Below the pieces are notes generated by a model, which saw only the letters and a list, made by a program, of their open reading frames with translations, was not told where the DNA came from and did no database searches. This document shows, piece by piece, positions 55,201-61,853 of a stretch of 64,000 bases of DNA. Source of the stretch: Geothrix sp. SG200 (GTDB lineage Bacteria; Acidobacteriota; Holophagae; Holophagales; Holophagaceae); assembly GCF_022808935.1 (NCBI RefSeq), contig NZ_JAKZFR010000003.1, positions 186,001 to 250,000 of the forward strand, in the 5' to 3' direction. Both the position numbers and the translations under genes were made by a program. Position 1 is the first letter of the stretch, and each line of letters begins with the position of its first letter.

Positions 55201-55327
55201 GGGCCCCGTTCGGGGCGGTCACCGTCCCCGAGATGGCGCCCGTCGTGGCGTCCTGTGCGCACAGGATCACTCCGCCGAGGGCGAGGAGGGCCGTCAGACG
55301 GCCGAGGTGGGAAAAACGTCCATGCAT
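52292..55327 (-). CDS. TonB-dependent receptor 4 (Oar-like)
   Basis: The product has 1011 residues; GGAGG precedes the ATG at 55327. A signal peptide (RFSHLGRLTALLALGGVILCAQ) is followed by a carboxypeptidase-regulatory-like domain (ISGTVTAPNGAPVAGAKVILDG). The plug carries LPLGRSFSSVVNLAPGVSSSG, NQYIIDGVNTTGAGYG and GGMVNAVTKTGDNSLHA. The barrel ends ARRIRLGLKYQF. Its upstream region differs from those of receptors 1-3 and carries a nested inverted repeat and an A-tract motif like the glucan locus, so it may be regulated differently. Substrate is unknown. Confidence 0.9.
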   Translation of the reverse strand: MHGRFSHLGRLTALLALGGVILCAQDATTGAISGTVTAPNGAPVAGAKVILDGGRGQIVRVTDANGAFKASALIPGQYHLTVTAAGYETATKLIATASINTLTPVRVTMTKAAGAVVEVIAASQVLDTTTQTSGSTYTAETISALPLGRSFSSVVNLAPGVSSSGIDANNPSVGGSSGLENQYIIDGVNTTGAGYGASGSYSIVYGSLGTGINTDFISEVQIKSFGMDAEFGGATGGMVNAVTKTGDNSLHAQVFAYFDIDSLQAKDKVPPRIDPTLRITPSFDSRDRYEIGFTVSGPIIKDRLFYFIGYNPIRTKVKRTQVDPDQPYYGRQVEQKTETDTYYGKLNWMITTTQSLEFSIFGDPGKLPFGPNLTNAIYNAPYSWEEVEFGGRNWTLKYNGVFFNDFLVEARVSQANNKFRRKLDPAVQATFRVTDVYTGFAYAPGPGFVDGTDDRNRQYDLKLTKTFGPVEMKVGYFKEDIDHKGGNTYQGPPGFVDPHTTATGQPYSSGALVSQRYYMLDPTLVDVNGHTPLNNIAPYWRITRARTSPPLIPTSAPWEGYFIQAKYSWNNRLFVKAGFRWEQEDMKGLQQTYKFKAQDAMAPRISITWDPEGDGRNKIYAFYGKYFEKVPLDLAVRSLSTEVGVSRSDFYNISSGYNGLSNPIENGVSIRDVRPDTVNGYGIAGSTNSTHFIGSQGFLTPVLPNTKLPYTNEYVLGWDMRPSDGLTLSNRIIYRSVGRVLEDLGIDGGNNLPYFIGNPGENTDVITSMAAAIDPTLGNSITPTASWPKPKRDYWAFEFEATKNAKNWMAFFNLRLSRLEGNYEGLFRNDNGQSDPNITSLFDFSLEYMKKYETPGNPDYHPRGLTGDEAFASGPLPNDRTVVANGGFTYQWDFGFSLTTLVKFQTGTPLNKLYGLIDYDNSGELAAGGRGSMGRTPNTLNFDLSGQYVWKLANKHQISARIDVFNLWNVHKPVTYDQDYEASVDAPNGNFMNVLTYQTARRIRLGLKYQF

Positions 55328-55389
55328 ACAGCCTCCATGGAAATCGGGGCCATGCATCGCAGGTCCCGAGGGTGAACACGGGTCCTCCA

Positions 55390-55440
55390 CCAGACGTCGT
55401 CGATCAAGGGTCCGCTCGGACCCCCAGGCTTGACGTCTGG
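55390..55440 (-). promoter_or_regulatory. Nested inverted repeats in the leader of TonB receptor 4
   Basis: The outer arms CCAGACGTC (55390-55398) and GACGTCTGG (55432-55440) enclose an inner hairpin GGGTCCG-CT-CGGACCC (55408-55423). The block lies between the likely -10 at 55484 and the start codon. It may be an RNA structure that controls expression or a regulator site. Confidence 0.45.
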
Positions 55441-55478
55441 GACTTCATCGTGGAAAAGATCGATTCTGGTTGGGTCGC

Positions 55479-55514
55479 ATTATAGCGGCTGGACCCAGGT
55501 CAATCGTCTTTTTT
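55479..55514 (-). promoter_or_regulatory. Probable promoter of TonB receptor 4 with A-tract motif
   Basis: On the minus strand TATAAT (55484-55479) is a consensus -10. About 20 bases upstream lies AAAAAAGACGAT (55514-55503), which matches eleven of twelve bases of glucan-locus motif copies 1 and 3. TTGACC at 55503-55498 would leave a spacer of only 13 bases, so the -35 assignment is unclear. Confidence 0.45.
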
Positions 55515-55569
55515 TATAAATTTCTGGGAACCCTTGCCGACAAGGGCGCACTTGCCCGCTTATTGAGAC

Positions 55570-56874
55570 TCAGCAGCCGATGGTGTCCAGCAGCCAGGGG
55601 GCCTCCGCGGGCCGCGCCGCCGCGAGCTCCAAGGTGGCCAGGAATGCGTCCGGCTTCAGCGAGTAGCCGGCCTTGGCATGGGCCGTGAAGACCACGTCCC
55701 CCGGTTCGACCCGCTGGCCGACGGTGGCGCGAACCCGGATTCCCACGCCGAGATCCAGCACGTCCTTCTGATCCTTTCGCCCCGCGCCCAGTTCCATGGC
55801 GAGGAGGCCCAGGGCGCGGCCGTCGATGGCGGACACGTAGCCGGCCCGATCGGCCCGGATGTCCACCGTCTGACCGGCCTGGGGCAGGCGGCTGAAGTCG
55901 TCCAGGGCCGTCGCATCCCCGCCGTTGAGGGTCACGAAGCGCCGCAGGGTCTCCAGGGCCGAGCCGTCCTGGATGCTGGCCTCGACCAGGGCCTGGGCCT
56001 CGGGAAGCGTCTTGGCGGCGCCGCCCATGATCAGCATCTCCGCAGCGAGGCGGAAGCTCATCTGGGCCAGCTCGGAATCGGCGTGCTGACCGCTTAGGAT
56101 CTCCACGGACTCCATGACCTCCAGGGCATTGCCGATGGCCCAGCCGAGGGGCGCGTCCATGCGGGTGATGAGGGCCCGGATCTGCATGCCGTGGGCGGTG
56201 CCCACGTCCACCATGCTCTGGGCCAGGGTCCGGGCGTCCTCCAAGGTCTTCATGAAGGCGGTCGGGCCGCACTTCACGTCCAGCACCAGCGCGTCGGCGC
56301 CCCCGGCCAGCTTCTTCGACATGATGCTGGCGGTGATGAGGGGGATGCTTTCGACGGTGGCGGTGGTGTCGCGCAGGGCGTAGAGCTTCTTGTCCGCGGG
56401 GGCGATGTTCCCCGTGGGCGCGGAGTTGGCGAAGCGGGTCTCCTTCAGGCTGCGGATGAATTCCGCGTCCGTGAGTTCCACCTTGAGGCCGGGGATGGCG
56501 GCGAACTTGTCCACGGTGCCCCCGGTGTGGCCCAGGCCGCGCCCGCTGAACATGGGGCAGGGCACGCCGCAGGCCGCCACGATGGGGCCGAGGATGAGGG
56601 TGGTCTTGTCGCCCACGCCGCCGGTGCTGTGCTTGTCCACCTTGGTGCCGGGCACGGCGGAGAGGTCCATCCGCTTGCCGGAATCCCGCATGGCCAGGGT
56701 GAGGGCCAGGGTCTCCTCGGTGGTCATGCCGCGCCAGCAGATGGCCATCAGCAGCGAGGCGCTCTGCTCGTCGGGGAGGCTGCCGTCGGCCGCTCCCTTG
56801 ACCCAGAAGGCGATCTGCTCAGGCGACAGGGCGCCGCCCAGCTTCTTGGTGTAGATCAGGTCGTACATCCGCAT
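55570..56874 (-). CDS. Thymidine/pyrimidine-nucleoside phosphorylase
   Basis: The product has 434 residues; GAGGAG is seven bases before the ATG. The N-terminus DLIYTKKLGGALSPEQI and GMTTEETLALTLAM are typical. The phosphate-binding KHSTGGVGDKTTLILGPIVAACG and the SGRGLGHTGGTVDKFAAIPG blocks are well conserved. The C-terminal alpha/beta domain carries GYVSAIDGRALGLLAMELGAGR. It splits pyrimidine nucleosides to base and (deoxy)ribose-1-phosphate. Whether it is DeoA or Pdp (specificity for thymidine only or uridine too) cannot be decided here. It is 25 bases downstream of the next minus-strand gene and may share its transcript. Confidence 0.92.
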   Translation of the reverse strand: MRMYDLIYTKKLGGALSPEQIAFWVKGAADGSLPDEQSASLLMAICWRGMTTEETLALTLAMRDSGKRMDLSAVPGTKVDKHSTGGVGDKTTLILGPIVAACGVPCPMFSGRGLGHTGGTVDKFAAIPGLKVELTDAEFIRSLKETRFANSAPTGNIAPADKKLYALRDTTATVESIPLITASIMSKKLAGGADALVLDVKCGPTAFMKTLEDARTLAQSMVDVGTAHGMQIRALITRMDAPLGWAIGNALEVMESVEILSGQHADSELAQMSFRLAAEMLIMGGAAKTLPEAQALVEASIQDGSALETLRRFVTLNGGDATALDDFSRLPQAGQTVDIRADRAGYVSAIDGRALGLLAMELGAGRKDQKDVLDLGVGIRVRATVGQRVEPGDVVFTAHAKAGYSLKPDAFLATLELAAARPAEAPWLLDTIGC

Positions 56875-56899
56875 GGGATGACTCCTCGGCCGTAGGCCC

Positions 56900-57580
56900 T
56901 CAGATGCTCTGGATCAGGCTTTCGAAGGTGCCGGCGTCACCGCGGCCCTTGAAGCGGGCCTTGTACTCGGCCAGGTCCTTCATGGCCTGCGCACGGTCAC
57001 CGGCCAGACGGTCCACATCCATCTGGCTGGCCCAAAAGGCTTCCGCCCAGGGCTCGCCGGGGGTGGCCTTGGCGCGGAGGCCGTCCAGCTGGGCCCGCGC
57101 GGCATCGGCCTGCCCCAGGGCCAGGGCCCGCTGGGCGAGGCGGATCTTGCCCCAGGGGTCGACAGCCTTGCTCGGGGCCTGCTCTTTCCCGTCCAGGGCC
57201 AGTCGCCAGCTGCTCAGCAATCCGGCGGTGGCGGCCTTCCGCGACGAGGGCGCCTGGTTCACCAGGGCCTCCAGGCGGCCCAGGCGTTCCCGCATGCGCT
57301 TCTCCACCTCGGCGGGGGGGACGGGCGTCACGCCATCACCCTCGACTTCCATTTCCAGCGCCGAGAGGGCGGCCTCGTGCTTCTCCACGGCCTGGGTCTG
57401 ATAGGCGCTCCAGCCGCCGTAGGTGAGCCCCGCCAGCACCAGGACCCCGATGCCGATGAGGATGGGCTTCAGAAGGCCCCCGTCCTCGTCCTCGTTCTTG
57501 CCCAGCTTGGTCTGGAAGTGGGCCAGGCTCTGCGCCGGCTTCTGGACCTGGATCTCGCGGTTTTTGGTGGGACGGGCCAT
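56900..57580 (-). CDS. Single-pass membrane protein with TPR-like C-terminus
   Basis: The product has 226 residues from the ATG at 57580 (GAGAGG before it); the extension to 57817 crosses the tRNA gene and is not real. A basic, cytoplasmic N-terminus (MARPTKNREIQVQKPAQ) leads to one membrane helix at about 43-62 (LIGIGVLVLAGLTYGG). The rest is helical and alanine-rich, with IRLAQRALALGQADAARAQLDGLRA resembling a YfgM/TPR_21-type repeat. YfgM-like proteins help envelope protein folding, but this match is by eye only. The function is unknown. Confidence 0.65.
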   Translation of the reverse strand: MARPTKNREIQVQKPAQSLAHFQTKLGKNEDEDGGLLKPILIGIGVLVLAGLTYGGWSAYQTQAVEKHEAALSALEMEVEGDGVTPVPPAEVEKRMRERLGRLEALVNQAPSSRKAATAGLLSSWRLALDGKEQAPSKAVDPWGKIRLAQRALALGQADAARAQLDGLRAKATPGEPWAEAFWASQMDVDRLAGDRAQAMKDLAEYKARFKGRGDAGTFESLIQSI

Positions 57581-57685
57581 GGCGGACCTCTCAGATGGAG
57601 CAGCACTCAAACCATTGAGGATGCACCAATCCCCTCGGTTCCGGCACTTGAAAATGCGCCGCTGCCTGATATGCTGGCTCTTCCC

Positions 57686-57761
57686 GCCTGGGTAGCTCAG
57701 TTGGTAGAGCAATGGATTGAAAATCCATGTGTCGGCGGTTCGATTCCGTCTCCAGGCACCA
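57686..57761 (+). tRNA. tRNA-Phe (anticodon GAA)
   Basis: The gene is 76 bases with CCA encoded. The acceptor GCCTGGG pairs with TCCAGGC, leaving discriminator A. The D-arm AGCTCAGTTGGTAGAGC is standard. The anticodon stem ATGGA/TCCAT encloses TTGAAAA, giving GAA. The T-arm has GGCGGTTCGATTCCGTC. A perfect terminator hairpin begins at the last A of CCA. Confidence 0.97.
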
Positions 57762-57957
57762 AAATCAAGGCCCCCGCATGGGGGCCTTGATTTTGGCGGA
57801 GACGGAATCGAAATCACAGGGCGGTTGGGCTGCGTTCTGACCGAGTCGGACGCATGCGTCCGGCGAGGGAAGCGGCCCTAGCGCCCGTGCGGCCCGGGGG
57901 AGGCGCGCAGCGCCGGAGGAGGGGATTCCGTCTCCAGGCACCAAAATCAAGGCCCCC
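57742..57957 (+). repeat. Direct repeat of the tRNA-Phe 3' end plus terminator arm
   Basis: The 34 bases at 57742-57775 (GATTCCGTCTCCAGGCACC, AAAATCAAGG, CCCCC) recur exactly at 57924-57957. The 148-base segment between the copies has no reading frame of note and contains the palindrome GGACGCATGCGTCC. This is the arrangement left when DNA inserts at a tRNA 3' end, here with only a tiny remnant, or a local duplication. Confidence 0.85.
57761..57794 (+). terminator. Terminator of tRNA-Phe
   Basis: Arms AAAATCAAGGCCCCC and GGGGGCCTTGATTTT, 15 pairs, with loop GCAT; the T-tract is in the right arm. Further out, GGAGACGGAATCG mirrors the tRNA T-arm CGATTCCGTCTCC. Confidence 0.88.
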
Positions 57958-57971
57958 AACCGGGGGCCTTG
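57948..57971 (-). terminator. Terminator of the SurA-like lipoprotein gene
   Basis: Arms CAAGGCCCCC and GGGGGCCTTG with loop AACC, followed by ATTTT on the minus strand. It is built from the second copy of the tRNA-Phe 3' repeat. Confidence 0.75.
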
Positions 57972-57994
57972 GTTTGCGAGCGCGCGAAAGGTTC

Positions 57995-58606
57995 CTATTC
58001 CGCCCCCGCCGGCCGGTAGTCGTCGGCCAGGGTGACGGGGACCTTCTGCTTGACCTCGTTCTGGATCTGGTCGCTGAGGGTTTGCATGTGCTGCTGGCGC
58101 CAGAGCTCGGGCAGCTGGGACTTGACCGTCTCGAAGGGGGGGATGCCCTGGGCGCGGCCCTGAGTCTTGAGCGCTTCGACGCGCTCCTTGTAGAAGGCCT
58201 GGAGCTGCTCGTCGGTGGGGTTCATGCCCGCCATGCGCTTCTTCATCAGGGCCTGGAAGTAGACGTTGGCCTGCTGCTGCTCCAGCTGGCGCTTCACGGA
58301 GGGATCCTGGTCGAGCCCCGTCTGCGCGGCATAGGTGGTGATGGCCCTCGACATGGCGATGCGCTGGGCGAGCTGGGCCCGGTCGTTGCGCGCGGCGGCG
58401 TCCGTCAGGAAGGCCTGGGCTTCCTTGGGATCCGGAGACAGGCTCTTCACGATGTCCTGGAACTCGGCTTCGGTGAGCTTGCTCCCGCCGATGTTGGCAA
58501 TGACGCGGCTGGAATCCGGCTTGACGGCCTTGCCGCAGCCCAGGGCGAGGGCGAGGAACAGGGCCGGCACCGCGATCAGGCCGGCTCGATGGGTCATCTT
58601 GGACAT
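57995..58606 (-). CDS. SurA_N/peptidyl-prolyl-isomerase-like lipoprotein
   Basis: The product has 203 residues from the ATG at 58606; the longer frame to 58663 lacks a ribosome site. The signal peptide has lipobox ALGCGK (Cys24). The N-terminal domain (VIANIGGSKLTEAEFQDIVKSLS, then AAARNDRAQLAQRIAMSRAIT) resembles the SurA/PrsA chaperone helical region. No parvulin catalytic domain follows, so it is probably a chaperone-type protein or a truncated relative. It ends KQKVPVTLADDYRPAGAE. A divergent glutaredoxin-like gene lies 55 bases away. Confidence 0.7.
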   Translation of the reverse strand: MSKMTHRAGLIAVPALFLALALGCGKAVKPDSSRVIANIGGSKLTEAEFQDIVKSLSPDPKEAQAFLTDAAARNDRAQLAQRIAMSRAITTYAAQTGLDQDPSVKRQLEQQQANVYFQALMKKRMAGMNPTDEQLQAFYKERVEALKTQGRAQGIPPFETVKSQLPELWRQQHMQTLSDQIQNEVKQKVPVTLADDYRPAGAE

Positions 58607-58661
58607 GGAACCCCCAACAAAGGCATCTAAGACTCCAGAATGACAGGTCCGGGAGGATCGC

Positions 58662-58955
58662 ATGAGTCGAATTGATGACCTGAAGGGCCTAGATCTGGCG
58701 GTCTACAGCGCCGCCTGGTGCCCGGATTGCCGCCGCCTGGAGACTTGGCTGGCGGGTCAGGGCGTGGGTCACCGGAAGGTGGACATCGAGACGACCCCGG
58801 GTGCCGCGGAAAAACTCGAGATGGAGACCGGGAAGCGGGCCATTCCGTTCGTGCTGGTGAACGGGAGGCGCTGGGTCCGGGGCTACCACAAGGAGCTGCC
58901 CCAGCGGCTGGACGGGAACCTGCTGGTGGAGGAGCTGCTGGCCGCGGGGATGTAA
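58662..58955 (+). CDS. Glutaredoxin/mycoredoxin-like protein
   Basis: The product has 97 residues; GGAGG is five bases before the ATG. A redox motif C-P-D-C is at 20-23 (YSAAWCPDCRRLETWL), followed by the cis-Pro block GKRAIPFVLVNG. The C-terminus GYHKELPQRL fits a glutaredoxin fold. The protein would reduce disulfides; whether the thiol partner is glutathione or another low-molecular thiol is unknown. Its last 27 codons are the first unit of a tandem 178-bp repeat, and two more copies of this 3' end follow. Confidence 0.85.
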   Translation: MSRIDDLKGLDLAVYSAAWCPDCRRLETWLAGQGVGHRKVDIETTPGAAEKLEMETGKRAIPFVLVNGRRWVRGYHKELPQRLDGNLLVEELLAAGM

Positions 58956-59052
58956 CGCCGCCCCGGACACGCGCCCGATGCTCACCGGTGCGGGGCCCCG
59001 CTCGGGACAGGCCGTCTGGCCTGTCCGCTCGCGACCCGCATCCGGTTCGCGG

Positions 59053-59133
59053 GTCCGGGGCTACCACAAGGAACTGCCCCAGCGGCTGGACGGGAACCTG
59101 CTGATGGAGGAATTGCTGGCCGCGGGGATGTAA
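59053..59133 (+). pseudogene. Second copy of glutaredoxin C-terminus
   Basis: Encodes 26 residues matching the end of the gene at 58662-58955 (V-R-G-Y-H-K-E-L-P) with one change, Val to Met, and the TAA stop. There is no start or redox motif, so it is a fragment. Confidence 0.75.
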
Positions 59134-59230
59134 CGCCGCCCCGGACACGCGCCTGATGCTCACCGGTGCGGGGCCCCGCTCGGGACAGGCCGTCTGGCCT
59201 GTCCGCTCGCGACCCGCATCCGGTTCGCGG

Positions 59231-59311
59231 GTCCGGGGCTACCACAAGGAATTGCCCCAGCGGCTGGACGGGGATCTGCTGGTGGCGGAGCTGTTGGCGG
59301 CGGGGAAGTAG
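59231..59311 (+). pseudogene. Third copy of glutaredoxin C-terminus
   Basis: Encodes the same end with Asn to Asp, Glu to Ala and a final Lys instead of Met, then TAG. It lacks a start and redox motif. The next 106 bases (59312-59417) contain no gene and lead to mreB. Confidence 0.7.
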
Positions 59312-59417
59312 CGCCATGCCGCGGGCCTGCCTGGATCCATCCGGGCAAGGGCTGCTCTGTTCCCTGGCCGGGGAGGGGTGGTTCGTGGCACTCTAGGAGG
59401 TTCTCCGGGAGCCGCCA

Positions 59418-60461
59418 GTGGCCAGCATTTTTTCCAGCCAGTTCTGGTCCAACATCTTCAATTCGGACCTCGCCATCGACCTCGGCACGGCGTCGACCCT
59501 GATCCATACGAAGCAGGCGGGCCGCATTGTCATCTACGAGCCCTCCATCGTGGCCGTGAACACGGTCACCCATGACGTGGAGGCCGTGGGCGACGAGGCC
59601 AAGCAGCTGCTGGGCCGGGCCCCCCAGGGCGTGCGCACCATCCGACCCATGAAGGACGGCATGATCTTCGAGGTGGACGCCGCCGAGAAGATGCTGGCCC
59701 AGTTCATCTCCAAGGCCCGGCCCAACCGCGGCATCGCCCGCACCCGCATCGTGGTGAGCGTGCCGCCCCGGGCCCACCAGGTGGCGCGCCGGGCCGTGAA
59801 GCAGGTCTGCTACGACGCCAAGGCCGGCGAGGTCTTCATCGTGGACCAGACCATGGTGGCGGCCATCGGCGCGGGCCTGGCCATCAACGAGAAGCGCGGC
59901 TGCATGATCGTCGACATCGGCGGCGGCACCACGGACGTGGCCGTCATCAGCTACAACGGCAAGGTGTTCTCGGATTCCATCCTCATCGCCGGCGACGAGA
60001 TGGACGAGGCGGTGATCAAGTACATCCGCGAGAAGTACAACGTGCTGATCTCCGAGGCCTCGGCCGAGGAGGTGAAGTGGACGCTGGGCTCGGCCTTCCC
60101 CTCGGAGCTGACGCGCACCATGGAGGTGAGCGGCCGGGACCAGTTCGAGGGCCTGCCCAAGACCCTGACGCTCAACGACGCGGAGATCCGCGAGGCGCTG
60201 GCCGAGCCCATCAACGCCATCATCGACCTGGTCCGCAAGGCCCTCAACGAGACGCCACCCCAGCTGGCGGCGGACCTCATCGATCGCGGCATCTGCCTCA
60301 CGGGCGGCGGTTCGCTGATCCAGGGCCTCGACGAGCGGCTACGCAAGGAGACCCACCTGCCGGTCTTCCGCGCCGAGGATCCCCAGACCGCCGTGGTTCG
60401 GGGAACCGCGCTCCTGCTGGAGAACATCCCGCTCCTGCGCCGCATCCAGATCCTCGACTAG
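59418..60461 (+). CDS. mreB: Rod shape-determining protein MreB
   Basis: The product has 347 residues and starts with GTG (VASIFSSQFW). Actin-fold motifs are clear: phosphate-1 SDLAIDLGTASTLIH, phosphate-2 MIVDIGGGTTDVAVIS, and the adenosine region GICLTGGGSLIQGLDERL. VSVPPRAHQVARRAVKQV is typical of MreB. It forms membrane-attached filaments that guide lateral wall synthesis. It heads the cluster mreB-mreC-mreD-mrdA-rodA. Its promoter region follows the 178-bp repeats. Confidence 0.96.
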   Translation: MASIFSSQFWSNIFNSDLAIDLGTASTLIHTKQAGRIVIYEPSIVAVNTVTHDVEAVGDEAKQLLGRAPQGVRTIRPMKDGMIFEVDAAEKMLAQFISKARPNRGIARTRIVVSVPPRAHQVARRAVKQVCYDAKAGEVFIVDQTMVAAIGAGLAINEKRGCMIVDIGGGTTDVAVISYNGKVFSDSILIAGDEMDEAVIKYIREKYNVLISEASAEEVKWTLGSAFPSELTRTMEVSGRDQFEGLPKTLTLNDAEIREALAEPINAIIDLVRKALNETPPQLAADLIDRGICLTGGGSLIQGLDERLRKETHLPVFRAEDPQTAVVRGTALLLENIPLLRRIQILD

Positions 60462-60480
60462 CTGGCGGGAGGTTCGACAG

Positions 60481-61368
60481 ATGGCCCTCCGCGCAGCCAA
60501 GTGGGGATGGAGCCACACGGGCTGGCAGCGCCTGCTCGTCCTCCTCCTGTGGCTGGGCCACGGAACCTGGGTCCTGCTGGGCCCGCATCCCGGCCGGCAC
60601 TGGGCGCGCGCCGCCGATGTCCTCTCGAAGCCCGGCCAGGGGCTGGCATCCCGGTGGGCACAGTGGCGGGCGGCCCGGCGGGTGTCGGCCCGCAGCTTCG
60701 CGGAGACCCAGGCCGAGAACGAACGGTTGCGCGCAGAGCTGGCGCAGTTGCGGACCCAGATGGCACAGGAGGCGCCCCGGCTGATGGAGGCGGACGAGGC
60801 CGTGCGGCTCCTGGGGCTGAAGCGGCAGGTCCCCCTGGATCTGAAGGGGGCACGGGTGATCTTCAGCACGCGGCCCGCCGCCTTCGGGGGGCTCATCCTG
60901 GACCGGGGCCAGGACCTGGGCCTGGTGGCGGATCAGGGCGTGCTGGTGCCTGAGGGCATCGTGGGTCGCCTCTGGTCCGTGGGGCCCACCCAGTCGAAGA
61001 TCCTGCCAGCGGACGCGCCGAACGCTTCCGTGGCCGTCATGCTCATGCGCAGCCGCGCGACGGGCGTGCTCCAGGGCCTGGGGTCCGGGCGCGCCCTGAT
61101 CCGCTACATCAGCAACCAGGAGGTGGTGCAGGTGGGCGAAGCCGTCCTCACGTCGGGCCTGGACCGCGTGTTCCCCCGGGGCCTCCTGGTGGGCTACGTG
61201 GCCGAGGTGGCGCCCGGCGACCTGGAGCTGAAGGTGCAGGTGAACCTGTCGGCGCCTCTGGATCGGATCTCCACCGTGCTGCTGCTGCCCGCCCAGCCGC
61301 CGCTGGAAGTGCAGCCGCCCTTCGTGGCGCCGGAGCAGAAGCCGCAGCGCAAGCGGGGGACGCCATGA
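60481..61368 (+). CDS. mreC: Rod shape-determining protein MreC
   Basis: The product has 295 residues; GGGAGG is eight bases before the ATG. One N-terminal membrane helix (LLVLLLWLGHGTWVLLG) is followed by a coiled coil (AETQAENERLRAELAQLRTQM). The beta-rich core has FGGLILDRGQDLGLVADQGVLVPEGIVG and VGEAVLTSGLDRVFPRGLLVGYV, both MreC signatures. It links MreB filaments to PBP2. The end is Lys/Arg-rich. Its stop overlaps mreD (ATGA). Confidence 0.93.
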   Translation: MALRAAKWGWSHTGWQRLLVLLLWLGHGTWVLLGPHPGRHWARAADVLSKPGQGLASRWAQWRAARRVSARSFAETQAENERLRAELAQLRTQMAQEAPRLMEADEAVRLLGLKRQVPLDLKGARVIFSTRPAAFGGLILDRGQDLGLVADQGVLVPEGIVGRLWSVGPTQSKILPADAPNASVAVMLMRSRATGVLQGLGSGRALIRYISNQEVVQVGEAVLTSGLDRVFPRGLLVGYVAEVAPGDLELKVQVNLSAPLDRISTVLLLPAQPPLEVQPPFVAPEQKPQRKRGTP

Positions 61369-61853
61369 GGATCCCGGCTCCTTCCGCCCTGCGTCAGAAC
61401 CTCCTGTGCGCAGCCGCCCTGGGCCTGGTGTTCCTCTGCGCCCCCTTCCCGCGGCTCCAGGCCGTGGTGCATGTCCTGCTGGTGCTGGCCCTGGCGCCCC
61501 GGGCGGGCTCTCCCCTGACGGGCGTCCTCTGGGCCGCGGCCGCTGGCTGGGCCTTCGAGGGGTCCCTGCGACTCTATCCGCACCTGGGCGGGACGGCCTG
61601 GGCGGACATGACCCTGACCTTGGCGGCCGGCTGGATGGCGGGCCGCTGGCCGCTGGAGGGTCTGAAGGGTTGGCTGGCGCGGCTGGCCTGCCTGGTCGTC
61701 GCGCACACCCTGCTGGTCCACACGGCCGTCCGCCTGGCCGCGGGCCCGCACGCCTGGGGTCCCGGATGGTTCTGGGCCCTCCTCAGCCTGCCCCTCTGGG
61801 GCTGGGCGACCTGGCGCCTGCTGCACTCCGGGCCTTCTCCGCGGCTGGGCTGA
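61365..61853 (+). CDS. mreD: Rod shape-determining protein MreD (putative)
   Basis: The product has 162 residues with about five membrane segments. Sequence conservation of MreD is low, so the call rests on hydrophobicity, length (usually about 160-180), and position between mreC and the PBP2 gene. Both ends overlap neighbours (ATGA with mreC, TGATG with mrdA). Confidence 0.75.
   Translation: MRIPAPSALRQNLLCAAALGLVFLCAPFPRLQAVVHVLLVLALAPRAGSPLTGVLWAAAAGWAFEGSLRLYPHLGGTAWADMTLTLAAGWMAGRWPLEGLKGWLARLACLVVAHTLLVHTAVRLAAGPHAWGPGWFWALLSLPLWGWATWRLLHSGPSPRLG

Larger units (their letters stand above)
58875..59311 (+). repeat. Tandem 178-bp repeat (2.5 units) of the glutaredoxin 3' end and spacer
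   Basis: Units begin at 58875, 59053 and 59231 with GTCCGGGGCTACCACAAGGA. Each full unit has 81 bases of gene end and about 97 bases of spacer. Between units 1 and 2 the coding part differs at four bases and the spacer at one. The third unit ends at the TAG at 59309-59311 and has more changes, mostly synonymous. The spacer contains the same REP-like flanks (GTGCGGGGCCCCGCT, GCGACCCGCATC) as 19785-19851. Confidence 0.9.

Noticed and set aside
56900-57817. GTG start at 57817 for the TPR-like membrane protein
   Set aside because: The extension would run through the tRNA-Phe gene on the opposite strand and has no signal or ribosome site.
58875-59311. CRISPR array
   Set aside because: The units are 178 bp, contiguous and partly coding, without short repeats and unique spacers.
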